Source of the DNA: Methylobacterium nonmethylotrophicum
GTDB lineage: Bacteria > Pseudomonadota > Alphaproteobacteria > Rhizobiales > Beijerinckiaceae
DNA length: 64,000 nt
Direction: 5' to 3'
NCBI RefSeq assembly: GCF_004745635.1
Contig: NZ_SRLB01000012.1
Coordinates: 124,001 to 188,000, forward strand
Both the position numbers and the translations under genes were made by a program. This document shows, one piece after another, positions 44,834-52,852 of this stretch. The stretch's first letter is position 1. The number at the start of each line of letters is the position of its first letter. The notes beneath the pieces are model-generated. The model had not been told where the DNA came from. It did no database searches and saw nothing but the letters and a program-made list of their open reading frames with translations.

Positions 44834-45385
44834 TCAGGGCCGGTGCGCTCCGTGCCCGTGCTGCCGATGCCCGTCCGCACCGCCGTAGCCACGCACCTCG
44901 CCATAGCGGCGCACCTGCGCCGGCGTGAGAACGTCCATCATGGCGAGGTGGTAGCGCAGGTGTGCGGCCCGAAGCTGGCCTTGCGTCGCGCCGATGGCGG
45001 TCGTGGCCGCATCCAAGCTGGCCGGCTGCACGGCCTTGGTGGCGAACAGGCGCTCCAACTCCATCTCCTCGCGGATCAGGCGCTCGCCCAGCGGCACGGC
45101 CTCAGCCTTCATGGCCTCGAACAGGGCCTTGGTTCGCGCCCGCTGATCCGGCGTGAGAGAAAGCGCATCGGCGCTCTCCAGCGCATGGGAGGGACCAGGG
45201 TAGCCGTTCAGTTCTGCGGGCAGCGCGAGGCCCATGCCGCGCCCGGCCCGGAGGTCCGATAGCTGCTGTTCGGAGAGGGCCTTCACGGGGCGGTCCTTCA
45301 GGGCCGCGTAGGGTTGCGGCGCGGTCTGGGCGAGGACCGGGCCAGCGAGGAGCAGCGTGAGCGCGGGGACAACGGAGCGGATCAT
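44834..45385 (-). CDS. Spy/CpxP-like periplasmic protein (LTxxQ)
   Basis: 183 aa. Signal peptide (V-V-P-A-L-T-L-L-L-A-G-P-V-L-A-Q), then helices with two LTxxQ boxes: L-T-P-D-Q-R-A-R and L-T-P-A-Q-V-R-R. C-terminus His-rich (D-G-H-R-Q-H-G-H-G-A-H-R), possibly metal-binding. Spy/CpxP/CnrX-type proteins act as periplasmic chaperones or metal/stress sensors. Monocistronic. Confidence 0.88.
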   Translation of the reverse strand: MIRSVVPALTLLLAGPVLAQTAPQPYAALKDRPVKALSEQQLSDLRAGRGMGLALPAELNGYPGPSHALESADALSLTPDQRARTKALFEAMKAEAVPLGERLIREEMELERLFATKAVQPASLDAATTAIGATQGQLRAAHLRYHLAMMDVLTPAQVRRYGEVRGYGGADGHRQHGHGAHRP

Positions 45386-45759
45386 CAGCGACCTCCGGGA
45401 CGCTCCATCCTCGCCGCCACAGTCCTGTCCATCAAGCCTGACTGGACCCGGCCGTCACGCCGACCATGCTGCGCGATCTTGGCCGTGGCCGGGCGAACGC
45501 CGTCCGTGCCCCTTGTGGCGCACCGCCGCGCCGTCCTGCCGGCAGGCGCGGATGAGCCGGTGGGCCTGCCGCCATTCCTTCTTGGCTCAGGTGGGACATT
45601 CCGACTTCGCGCCGACGGACACGATTCGCATAAGGGATCTTATGGAACCAGGGAGCCGGGCGAGACGGTCCGGAGGCGGCGTCCGGCAGGCCTGCCGCGC
45701 CCGGACCGGGCGCTGCGAACTCCCTTCTGGCCGGCACTGATCCGGGGCATCATCGCCGC
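45386..45759. other. 374-base intergenic region containing a dif-like site
   Basis: No convincing coding frame. Holds the XerCD-type site at 45623-45650 (separate entry). The segment 45615-45655 is clearly lower in GC than its surroundings. Confidence 0.6.
45623..45650. other. dif: dif-like XerC/XerD recombination site (candidate)
   Basis: 28 bases built as two 11-base arms and a 6-base centre: gattcgcataa, gggatc, ttatggaacca. The inner half of each arm (cgcataa and ttatg) is identical to the E. coli dif site, and length and spacing are the same as the chromosome-dimer resolution site. It lies between genes. Octamers of the form GGGNAGGG appear mainly on the plus strand left of it and mainly on the minus strand right of it (see findings), as expected for FtsK-guiding sequences pointing at dif. 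Confidence 0.6.
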
Positions 45760-46059
45760 ATGACCGACCTTCTCGAACGAGCCATCGCGCGTCCGCGCGT
45801 TCCCCCCGCGGCGCAAGACGACTTCGCCCGCGTCCTGCCGCATCTCGCGGGCGATGCCACGACACCTGTCGCCCTGATCGAGAGCGAACGGATCGGCATC
45901 GCGATGTCGAAGGCAGCAGCAGCCCGGGGCGATTTCGCGACCGACGAGCGTGTCCGCGAACGGATCAGGGCGGCGATCGAGACGCTGAAGGCGCATCCCA
46001 GGATCGGGCGGCCGACGGACGACCCGACCATACGCGCCATGACGAGCGACGCGCCATGA
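45760..46059 (+). pseudogene. antitoxin fused to a truncated ParE-type toxin (deletion relic)
   Basis: 99 aa open frame. The first ~68 residues (M-T-D-L-L-E-R-A-I-A-R-P, A-A-A-R-G-D-F-A-T-D-E-R-V-R) look like the small antitoxins that accompany ParE toxins; the next part (R-I-R-A-A-I-E-T-L-K-A-H-P-R-I-G-R-P-T) is the middle of a ParE toxin, out of which both the toxin start and its catalytic C-terminus are missing. A deletion within an antitoxin-toxin operon explains this best. Ends inside a 17-base tandem duplication. Whether the short fusion protein is made is unknown. Confidence 0.6.
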
Positions 46060-46067
46060 CGAGCGAC
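46034..46067. repeat. 17-bp tandem duplication at a gene junction
   Basis: GCGCCATGACGAGCGAC occurs twice head to tail (46034-46050, 46051-46067), followed by a partial third GCGCC. Each copy contains an ATG; the second is the cupin start, the first is read as Met-Thr-Ser-Asp at the end of the antitoxin-toxin relic. Confidence 0.9.
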
Positions 46068-46448
46068 GCGCCGCGCGCATTCCCGCGGACCGCCACCCTC
46101 TTCGCCGGCCTGCCCGCCATGCCCCAGGCCGACGAGATCGTCGACCTCCTGGCGCAAGGCCCAGGGGCCCGCATCGAGCGGATCGTCTCCACCGGCCAGG
46201 CCAGCCCGCCGGGCTTCTGGTACGACCAGCCCTGGGACGAGTGGGTCGTGCTGCTCGCAGGCCGCGCCGACCTGCGCCTCGACGGCGAGCCCGAGCCGCG
46301 GCGCCTCGCGCCCGGCGATTACCTGCTGATCCCGGCGCGGCTGCGCCACCGGGTCGCGTGGACGAGCCCCGACGAACCGACGGTCTGGCTCGCGGTCCAC
46401 CTTCGGCCCCCGGATCAGCCGTCGACCTCGACCGACAGCCCGTCATAG
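46056..46448 (+). CDS. cupin-domain protein
   Basis: 130 aa. Cupin strands with W-Y-D-Q-P-W-D-E-W-V-V-L-L-A-G and L-A-P-G-D-Y-L-L-I-P-A-R-L-R-H-R-V. Ligand and role unknown; the usual first-motif His pair is replaced by other residues, so metal binding is uncertain. Start overlaps the upstream stop (ATGA); convergent overlap of 34 bases with the MBL hydrolase. Confidence 0.88.
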   Translation: MTSDAPRAFPRTATLFAGLPAMPQADEIVDLLAQGPGARIERIVSTGQASPPGFWYDQPWDEWVVLLAGRADLRLDGEPEPRRLAPGDYLLIPARLRHRVAWTSPDEPTVWLAVHLRPPDQPSTSTDSPS

Positions 46449-47221
46449 GCCGGCACCACCCCGGGCGGCAGGCGCCGCCGCAAGGTCTCGTAGTCGAGGT
46501 CGGTGTGGAGGTTGGTCAGGATGGCGCGGCGGGGCCCGACCTCCTCGATCAGCGCCAGGGCGTCCGAGACCGAGAAGTGGGTCGGGTGCGGCGTGTCGCG
46601 CAGCGCGTCGATGATCAGGAGGTCGAGGTTGCGCAAGTTCGCCTTGGCGGCCTCCGGCATGGTGCTGACGTCCGGCGCGTAGGCCGCGTCGGCGAAGCGG
46701 AAGCCGAGCGCCCGCTCGGGCCCGTGCTCCATCGCGAAGGCGGTGGCGGTCACCGGCCCGCCCGGCCCCGCGACCGTCACCGGCGCCCCGGTCTCCAGCG
46801 CGTGCAGGTCGAGGATCGGCGGGTAGAGGCTGCCCGGAAGCGCCGTGAAGCAGTAGGCGAAGCGGGCCTTGAGCAGCTCGGAGGTCTCGGCGTCGGCATG
46901 GACCGCGATGCGCCGGCGCATGTGGATCACCAGCGGGCGCACGTCGTCGATGCCGTGGGTGTGGTCGGCGTGGGAATGCGTGAACAGGATCCCGTCGAGG
47001 CGCGTCACGGCCGCGTCGAGGAGCTGCTCGCGCAAGTCCGGCGAGGTGTCGACCAGCACGGTGGTGGCCTCGCCCTCCGGTTCCCGGCGCTGCACCAGCA
47101 GCGAGCAGCGCCGGCGCCGGTTGCGGGAATCGGCCGGGTCGCAGGCGCCCCAGCCGTAGCCGACCCGCGGCACGCCGCCCGAGGAGCCGCAGCCCAGGAT
47201 GCGAAGGGTCAGGGTCGGCAT
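46415..47221 (-). CDS. PhnP-like MBL-fold metallohydrolase
   Basis: 268 aa. L-G-C-G-S-S-G-G-V-P-R at the start, and the dinuclear metal motif T-H-S-H-A-D-H-T-H-G; further ligands in H-G-P-E, I-D-A-L and T-N-L-H-T-D-L. Resembles PhnP phosphoribosyl cyclic phosphodiesterase, but in Alphaproteobacteria it normally follows metG-tatD and is not linked to phosphonate genes. Third gene of that operon, 14 bases after tatD. Confidence 0.92.
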   Translation of the reverse strand: MPTLTLRILGCGSSGGVPRVGYGWGACDPADSRNRRRRCSLLVQRREPEGEATTVLVDTSPDLREQLLDAAVTRLDGILFTHSHADHTHGIDDVRPLVIHMRRRIAVHADAETSELLKARFAYCFTALPGSLYPPILDLHALETGAPVTVAGPGGPVTATAFAMEHGPERALGFRFADAAYAPDVSTMPEAAKANLRNLDLLIIDALRDTPHPTHFSVSDALALIEEVGPRRAILTNLHTDLDYETLRRRLPPGVVPAYDGLSVEVDG

Positions 47222-47235
47222 GCGTTCGTAAACCC

Positions 47236-48021
47236 TCAGCGGTGGGCGGCGGCCTTGTCGAACAGGCGGTAGAAGTTGGCGGTGGTGAGCGCGGCCAGGT
47301 CTTCGGTGCTCAGGCCGACGGTCTCAGCCAGCACCCGGGCGGTGTCGGCGACGAAGGCCGGCTCGTTCGGCCGGCCCCGGTGCGGCACCGGCGCCAGGTA
47401 GGGTGCGTCGGTCTCGACGAGCAGGCGCTCGCGCGGCACGGCGGCCGCGATCGCCCGGTTCTCGTCGGAGTTCCGGAACGTGACGATGCCGGAGAACGAG
47501 ACGAACAGGCCGAGCGCCACGCCCACCTCGGCGAGGCGCCGCCCCGAGGAGAAGCAGTGCAGCACCGCGCGGAATGCCCCGTGCGCCATCTCCTCGGTGA
47601 GGATCTGCGCCACGTCGTCGTCGGCCTCGCGGGCGTGGATGACGAGCGGCAGCCCGCTCTCCCGCGCCGCCGCGATGTGGGTGCGGAAGACCCGCCGCTG
47701 CACGTCCCGGGGCGCGTGATCGTAGTGGTAGTCGAGCCCGGCCTCACCGATGCCGATGCAGCGCGGGTGGCGCGACAGGGCGACGATCTCCTCCGCCGGC
47801 ACGTCCGGCTCCTCGCCCGCCTGGTGCGGGTGGGTGCCGACCGTGAACAGCACCTCCGGATGCGCCTCGCTCAGGGCCCGGTAGGTCTCGAACCGGGAGA
47901 CCCGGGTCGAGATCGTCACCATCCGGTCGATCCCGGCGGCCTTCGCGCGCGCCAGCACCTCGGGCAGCCGCTCGGCGAGGCCGGGCGAGTCGAGGTGGCA
48001 GTGGCTGTCGACCAGGCTCAC
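47236..48021 (-). CDS. tatD: TatD family metal-dependent hydrolase
   Basis: 261 aa from GTG 48021, overlapping the metG stop (GTGA). V-D-S-H-C-H-L-D, E-A-G-L-D-Y-H, V-I-H-A-R and E-T-D-A-P-Y-L form the metal centre. TatD proteins are DNases/D-aminoacyl-tRNA-deacylase-like enzymes implicated in DNA or tRNA quality control; next to metG the tRNA link is plausible. Confidence 0.95.
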   Translation of the reverse strand: MSLVDSHCHLDSPGLAERLPEVLARAKAAGIDRMVTISTRVSRFETYRALSEAHPEVLFTVGTHPHQAGEEPDVPAEEIVALSRHPRCIGIGEAGLDYHYDHAPRDVQRRVFRTHIAAARESGLPLVIHAREADDDVAQILTEEMAHGAFRAVLHCFSSGRRLAEVGVALGLFVSFSGIVTFRNSDENRAIAAAVPRERLLVETDAPYLAPVPHRGRPNEPAFVADTARVLAETVGLSTEDLAALTTANFYRLFDKAAAHR

Positions 48022-49565
48022 GCCTCCGGCTCCACGTAGCGCGGGAAGATCGGGCTCGGGGCCGGAAGCGCGGTGCCGGGGGCCAGCCGGTCGCCGGGGC
48101 CGATGGCGGCGAGGCTGCGGGCCTCGACCGGGACCGCCAGCAGGTCGAGGAGCCGGGCGGCGGCCCCCGGGATGAAGGGCTGGACCAGGATGCCGACCGC
48201 CCGCAGCACCTCGGCGGTGGTGTACAGGACCGCCTCCATCCGGGCCGGGTCGGTCTTGCGCAGGGACCAGGGCTCCTGGCCGGCGAAGTAGCGGTTGGCC
48301 TCCGCCACCACGGCCCAGATCTCGGCCAGGACCGCGTGCAGGGCGAGGTCCTGCATCAGCGCCCTCGCCTTCCCGGGCAGCGCGTCGGCCAGCGCCAGCA
48401 GCGCCCGGTCGGCGGCCGACGGCTCGCCGGGTCTCGGAACCTGGCCGCCGCAATTGCGGGCGATCATGGTCAGCGAGCGCTGGGCGAGGTTGCCGAGGTC
48501 GTTGGCGAGGTCGGCGTTGAGCCGGTTGACGATCGCCTCGTGCGAGTAGCTGCCGTCCTGGCCGAACGGCACCTCGCGCAGCACGAAGTAGCGCAAAGGG
48601 TCGACGCCGTAGGTGTCGGCGAGGCTCACCGGGTCGACGACGTTGCCGACCGACTTCGACATCTTCTCGCCCTTGTTGAGCAGGAAGCCGTGGCCGAAGA
48701 CGCGCTCGGGCACCGGCAGCCCGGCCGACAGCAGGAAGGCCGGCCAGTACACCGCGTGGAAGCGGATGATGTCCTTGCCGATGACGTGGAGGTCGGCCGG
48801 CCAGTGGCGCCAGCGCGGGTCGGCCTCGTCCGGGAAGCCGCACGACGTGATGTAGTTCGTCAGCGCGTCGACCCAGACATACATCACGTGGGCCGGGTTG
48901 CCCGGCACCGGCACGCCCCAGTCGAAGGTGGTGCGGCTGACCGAGAGATCCTGCAGGCCCGAGCGCACGAAGCTCACCACCTCGTTGCGCCGGGTCTCCG
49001 GCCCGATGAAGTCCGGATGCGCCTCGTAATGGGCGAGCAGGCGCTCGGCATAGGCCGAGAGCCGGAAGAAGTAGCTCTCCTCCTCGACCCACTCGACCGG
49101 CGTGCCGGTCTTCTCCGCCCGGCGGCTGCCGTCCGGCGCCGTGACCAGCTCGGATTCGTCGTAATAGGCCTCGTCGCGGACCGAGTACCAGCCGGCATAC
49201 TTGGCGAGGTAGATGTCGCCGTTCTGCTCCATCCGGCGCCACAGCGCCTGCGAGGCGGCGATGTGGTCGGCGTCGGTGGTGCGGATGAAGCGGTCGAACG
49301 AGCAGTCGAGCCGCTCGGCCATGGCGCGGAAGCGCGGCGCCATGTCGTCCACGAAGGCGCGCGGGCTGATCCCGGCCTTGGCGGCGGTCTGCTGGATCTT
49401 GAGGCCGTGCTCGTCGGTGCCGGTGGTGAAGAACACGTCGTAGCCGTCGAGGCGCTTGAAGCGCGCGATGGCGTCGGCGGCGATCACCTCGTAGGCGTGC
49501 CCGATATGCGGCACCCCGTTGGGGTACGAGATCGCGGTGCTGATGAAGTACGGCTCGCCCGCCAC
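48018..49565 (-). CDS. metG: methionyl-tRNA synthetase
   Basis: 515 aa from GTG 49565. Class I synthetase: HIGH box at residues 20-23 (P-H-I-G-H), K-M-S-K-S near residue 300 (preceded by G-E), short form without the C-terminal EMAP-like domain and without a four-Cys zinc knuckle. The start follows S-x-V-V-A-G-E-P-Y-F; an ATG start is absent in that region and more upstream sequence is not protein-like. First gene of metG-tatD-MBL; the GH15 gene lies 122 bases upstream of its start (its stop at 49688). Confidence 0.96.
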   Translation of the reverse strand: MAGEPYFISTAISYPNGVPHIGHAYEVIAADAIARFKRLDGYDVFFTTGTDEHGLKIQQTAAKAGISPRAFVDDMAPRFRAMAERLDCSFDRFIRTTDADHIAASQALWRRMEQNGDIYLAKYAGWYSVRDEAYYDESELVTAPDGSRRAEKTGTPVEWVEEESYFFRLSAYAERLLAHYEAHPDFIGPETRRNEVVSFVRSGLQDLSVSRTTFDWGVPVPGNPAHVMYVWVDALTNYITSCGFPDEADPRWRHWPADLHVIGKDIIRFHAVYWPAFLLSAGLPVPERVFGHGFLLNKGEKMSKSVGNVVDPVSLADTYGVDPLRYFVLREVPFGQDGSYSHEAIVNRLNADLANDLGNLAQRSLTMIARNCGGQVPRPGEPSAADRALLALADALPGKARALMQDLALHAVLAEIWAVVAEANRYFAGQEPWSLRKTDPARMEAVLYTTAEVLRAVGILVQPFIPGAAARLLDLLAVPVEARSLAAIGPGDRLAPGTALPAPSPIFPRYVEPEA

Positions 49566-49687
49566 GACTGGGTTCCCGGTATGAAGGCTTCGGAACGGCC
49601 GGGCCGCCGGCAGGGCGGCGCCCGTCCGAGCCTTAGAGCAAATTCGGGCGGCGGTGCCCACCCCTCCAGTGCGGTTCCCGCCCCGCT

Positions 49688-51550
49688 TCAGGCCCCCGCC
49701 GCCCATCGGCACGGCTCGTCCGTGCGGGCTTGCGCGTGCCGCGCCGCCCGGTCGAGGCGCACCGCGTGGTTGATGATCGCCATGTGGGTGAAGCCCTGCG
49801 GGACGTTGCCGCGCTGCTCGCCCGACCTCGCGTCGATCTCCTCGGCGAACAGCCCGAGGTCGTTGCCCCGCGCCAGCAGGCGCGCGAAGAGCGGCTCGGC
49901 CTCGTGCGTCCGCCCGGCGAGCGCCAGGCAGCCGACGCGCCAGAAGGCGCAGGCCGAAAAGGTCGCCTCCGGATGCGCGAACCCGTCGGCGTTGCGGTAG
50001 CGGTAGATCAGGTCGCCGTCGCCGAGCCCGGCGCTCACCGCCGCGAGGGTGGCGGCGACCCGGGGCGAGCGGGGATCGAAGGCGCCGAACAGGACCGTGC
50101 GCAGGACCGCGGCGTCGAGGTCGTCCGAGCCGTAGGCCTGGGTATAGGCGCCGACTTGGCTGTTCCAGCCCGTCTCGTGGTACTCGGCCCGGATCTCGGC
50201 GGCGATCCGGCGCCATTCCTCGACCCGCTCCGGGCTCGCCACCGGGACGGCCTCGGCGATCTGCACCGCCCGGTCGAGGGCGACCCAGAGCATGCCCTTG
50301 GTGTGCAGGATCTGGCGCGTCCCGCCGCGCAGTTCCCAGATGCCGTGGTCGGGCTCGTGGCGGCAGCGGATGACGTGGTCGGTGAGGTGGCCGAGCACCT
50401 CGGCCAGGTGGTCGTTGACCTTGACCGGCGGGTCGTAGTCGACCGCGTCCAGGAAGGCGTGGAGCGCCACCAGGAACTCGCCGTAGATGTCGTACTGGTG
50501 CTGGCCGGAGGCCGCGTTGCCGATCCGCACCGGGGAGACCCCGCGCCAGCCGCGCAGGTGATCGAGGATCTCCTCCGCCGGCACCCGGCCGTTGATGCCG
50601 TACATGAGCTTGAGGTCGCGGCCGCGGGTCCCGTCGGCGTCGCGCAGGAAGCGCAGGAACTCCGCCGCCTCGCGGACGTAGCCGAGGTTGACGAAGGCCG
50701 TGACGGTGAAGCTCGCGTCCCGCATCCAGACGTAGCGGTAGTCGAAGTTGCGGGTGCCCGGCACCGCCTCCGGCAGGCTGGTGGTGGCCGCCGCGATGAT
50801 CCCGCCGGACGGCGCATGGGTCAGGAGCTTGAGCACCAGGGCGCTGCGCAGCACGCTGTCCCGGTGGGGGCCGTCATAGGTGCAGCGCCCGGACCATTCC
50901 TCCCAGTAGGTTTCCGTCGCCGTGAGGCTCGCAGCGGCATTCTCCACGTCGCCGTCGTCGTCCTCCCGGTGGGCGAGGACCAGCGACGCCCCCTCCCCGG
51001 CCCTCAAGCGGAACGCCGCCTCGACCCGGTCGCCGGCGACCGCGAGCGGCACCGAGGCGGCGACGCGCACGCCCTCCGCCTCGCCGAGGCGCCGGCACAG
51101 CACCGTCCCGTCGTCCTGCGCCTCGAGGGAGGCCCCGTCGCGGGCGTAGTCGAAGGTCGGGCGCACCCGGAAGCGCCCCGCCACCGCGCCGGCCTCGCAG
51201 GAGACGAGGCGCACGATCCGGCCGCGCGGGTCGCCGTCCGGCCCCTCGTCCGGCACCGCGGCGAGGGGGTGCAGCGGCATGAAGTCGGTGAGCGTCACGC
51301 GGCCGGTCGCGGTGACGAAGGTGGTCTCCAGGATGGTGGTGCCGGGGCGGTAGCGGCGCTGCGTCTCGCGCAAGGAATCGAGGACGAGGTCGCAGAAGCC
51401 CCCCCTGTCCCCGTCGAGGAGGCGCAGGAACACGGCCGGGCTGTCGTGGCAGGGCCAGCACAGCCAGTCGATCGAACCGTCCCGGGCGACGAGCGCCGTC
51501 GTGCAGGTATCGCCGATGACGGCATAATCCTCGATCGGCCGGTCCGTCAC
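49688..51550 (-). CDS. glycoside hydrolase family 15 protein (glucoamylase/trehalase type)
   Basis: 620 aa from GTG 51550 (a GTG at 51568 is also in frame, but GCGAGG 6 bases before 51550 decides for it). N-terminal beta domain (I-E-D-Y-A-V-I-G-D-T) and an alpha/alpha barrel with the catalytic E in H-G-I-W-E-L-R-G and Y-R-Y-V-W-M-R-D-A-S. Closest in type to the bacterial GH15 trehalases/glucodextranases. Cytosolic, no signal peptide. Downstream of a DUF6894 gene by a spacer with duplicated sequence. Confidence 0.93.
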   Translation of the reverse strand: MTDRPIEDYAVIGDTCTTALVARDGSIDWLCWPCHDSPAVFLRLLDGDRGGFCDLVLDSLRETQRRYRPGTTILETTFVTATGRVTLTDFMPLHPLAAVPDEGPDGDPRGRIVRLVSCEAGAVAGRFRVRPTFDYARDGASLEAQDDGTVLCRRLGEAEGVRVAASVPLAVAGDRVEAAFRLRAGEGASLVLAHREDDDGDVENAAASLTATETYWEEWSGRCTYDGPHRDSVLRSALVLKLLTHAPSGGIIAAATTSLPEAVPGTRNFDYRYVWMRDASFTVTAFVNLGYVREAAEFLRFLRDADGTRGRDLKLMYGINGRVPAEEILDHLRGWRGVSPVRIGNAASGQHQYDIYGEFLVALHAFLDAVDYDPPVKVNDHLAEVLGHLTDHVIRCRHEPDHGIWELRGGTRQILHTKGMLWVALDRAVQIAEAVPVASPERVEEWRRIAAEIRAEYHETGWNSQVGAYTQAYGSDDLDAAVLRTVLFGAFDPRSPRVAATLAAVSAGLGDGDLIYRYRNADGFAHPEATFSACAFWRVGCLALAGRTHEAEPLFARLLARGNDLGLFAEEIDARSGEQRGNVPQGFTHMAIINHAVRLDRAARHAQARTDEPCRWAAGA

Positions 51551-51660
51551 GTCGCCTCGCTGCAACACACGTTAAAGCGCGAGGGTAACGTGCCGTCAGA
51601 ATCCCGGTTTCGGGGCGCGACGGTTTGCGCCGCACCGGACCACGGCCGACCGGGTCCCGG

Positions 51661-51705
51661 TCGAGCCGGCGGAGCTCAGTCGAGCCGGCGGAGCTCAGTC
51701 GAGCC
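51661..51705. repeat. 19-bp tandem duplication at the 3' end of the DUF6894 gene
   Basis: Two exact copies of tcgagccggcggagctcag (51661-51679, 51680-51698) plus seven further bases of a third. The second copy contains the stop codon (ctcga-c-tga read on the minus strand), so duplication leaves the protein C-terminus intact and repeats it downstream. Confidence 0.85.
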
Positions 51706-51931
51706 ACGTGCAGGCGACGGCCAGGGAGGCGATGGCGAGGACGGCCCGGCTCTGGTCGCGGATGGTGACGAACAGGTGCAGCCGGTCCTGGCGGCGGGCC
51801 TCGTCGCGGGCGATGTCGGCCAGGACCCGCATCGCATGCGCCCGGGCGGCGTCGCGGGTCGGCCACTCGCTGCCCTCGTCGTCGCGATGCGACAGGTCGT
51901 GATCGTTGATGTCGAAGAAGTAGCGCGGCAC
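51695..51931 (-). CDS. DUF6894 family small protein
   Basis: 78 aa from GTG 51931. P-R-Y-F-F-D-I-N-D-H at the start and E-W-P-T-R-D-A-A-R-A-H-A in the middle are the family signature, common in Methylobacterium and Rhizobiales. Role unknown. A TTG four codons upstream is a weaker start. Confidence 0.85.
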   Translation of the reverse strand: MPRYFFDINDHDLSHRDDEGSEWPTRDAARAHAMRVLADIARDEARRQDRLHLFVTIRDQSRAVLAIASLAVACTWLD

Positions 51932-52285
51932 GGGTTGCCCCAAAAGTTTGCGAGGGCGTCCGGACCGGGCATCCAGCCCCCCGATCGGCCCTGCTGATCG
52001 GGGCCGCGGTGAGGGTGTCTACGACGCTGCGGCAGAGGTCGCTCTCGCAAATGTTTATTCGACGCCGATTTGAGGACGCAGCAAACACGCACTACAATTA
52101 CCACGTATCCACCCGCCATTTACTGGCATGCGCAGCGGAACTGCGCGTGGTGCGACGCGCTGGCCTGCGGGCCGGCCGGATCCGGCGGATTGCGATCCGA
52201 TCGCGCGCGCGATGTTCTTCCGCGTCCCGACATGCTGTAGGGTCCGGGCGACGACCGTGCCGCGACCGGGCGGACGGGCGGCCGC
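51932..52285. other. divergent intergenic region
   Basis: 354 bases between DUF6894 and the Rrf2 regulator. 52055-52130 is AT-richer (ttgaggacgcagcaaac, then ttaccacgtatcc) and probably contains the DUF6894 promoter. No other structure recognised. Confidence 0.4.
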
Positions 52286-52801
52286 GTGACCACGAAGGCC
52301 GGGGCGTGCGACCCGGGCGGATTTTCCCTGAGGAAGGACGACGCCCTGAGGCTCTCGCTCTACACCGACCTGTCGCTGCGCCTGCTGCTCTATCTCGGGG
52401 CGGCGGAGGGCGAGGCCTGGACGACGACGCCCGCCGTCGCCCGCACCTTCGGGGTGTCGCTCAACCACCTCCAGAAGGTCGCGCGCGGGCTCACCGGTGC
52501 GGGCTACATCGAGGCCCGCCAGGGCCGCTCCGGCGGCGTGCGCCTGGCGCGGCGCCCGGAGGAGGTGCGGCTCGGCGCCGTGGTGGCGGAGCTCGAGGGG
52601 ATCGGCTGCCTCGTCGCGTGCGCCCGCGGCCCCTGCCCGCTCGCCGGGCGCTGCATCCTGAAGCACGCCCTGGACGCGGCCGAGCGGAGCTTCGTGCGCG
52701 AGCTCGACCGCTACACCCTGGCGGACGTGCTCGCCGGCCCCACCGGGGCGACCCTGCGGGCGCTGATCCGGCGCGAGGCCGAGCGCCCGCCGGACGACTG
52801 A
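52286..52801 (+). CDS. Rrf2 family (NsrR-like) transcriptional regulator
   Basis: 171 aa if read from GTG 52286, 151 aa if read from CTG 52346. Winged-helix core S-L-Y-T-D-L-S-L-R-L-L-L-Y-L and H-L-Q-K-V-A-R-G-L. Cys at 108, 112, 117 and 123 (GTG numbering), in C-L-V-A-C-A-R-G-P-C-P-L-A-G-R-C, correspond to the Fe-S ligands of NsrR/IscR-type sensors of nitric oxide or cluster status. AGGAAGG at 52331-52337 stands 8 bases before CTG 52346, exactly where homologues begin (M-R-L-x-x-Y-T-D), whereas GTG 52286 has no ribosome site. No nitric oxide enzyme is adjacent. Confidence 0.88.
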   Translation: MTTKAGACDPGGFSLRKDDALRLSLYTDLSLRLLLYLGAAEGEAWTTTPAVARTFGVSLNHLQKVARGLTGAGYIEARQGRSGGVRLARRPEEVRLGAVVAELEGIGCLVACARGPCPLAGRCILKHALDAAERSFVRELDRYTLADVLAGPTGATLRALIRREAERPPDD

Positions 52802-52852
52802 CACCGTGCCGGACGACCCGGCGGACACGTTCCCGTAGCGCCGGCCGTGCGG

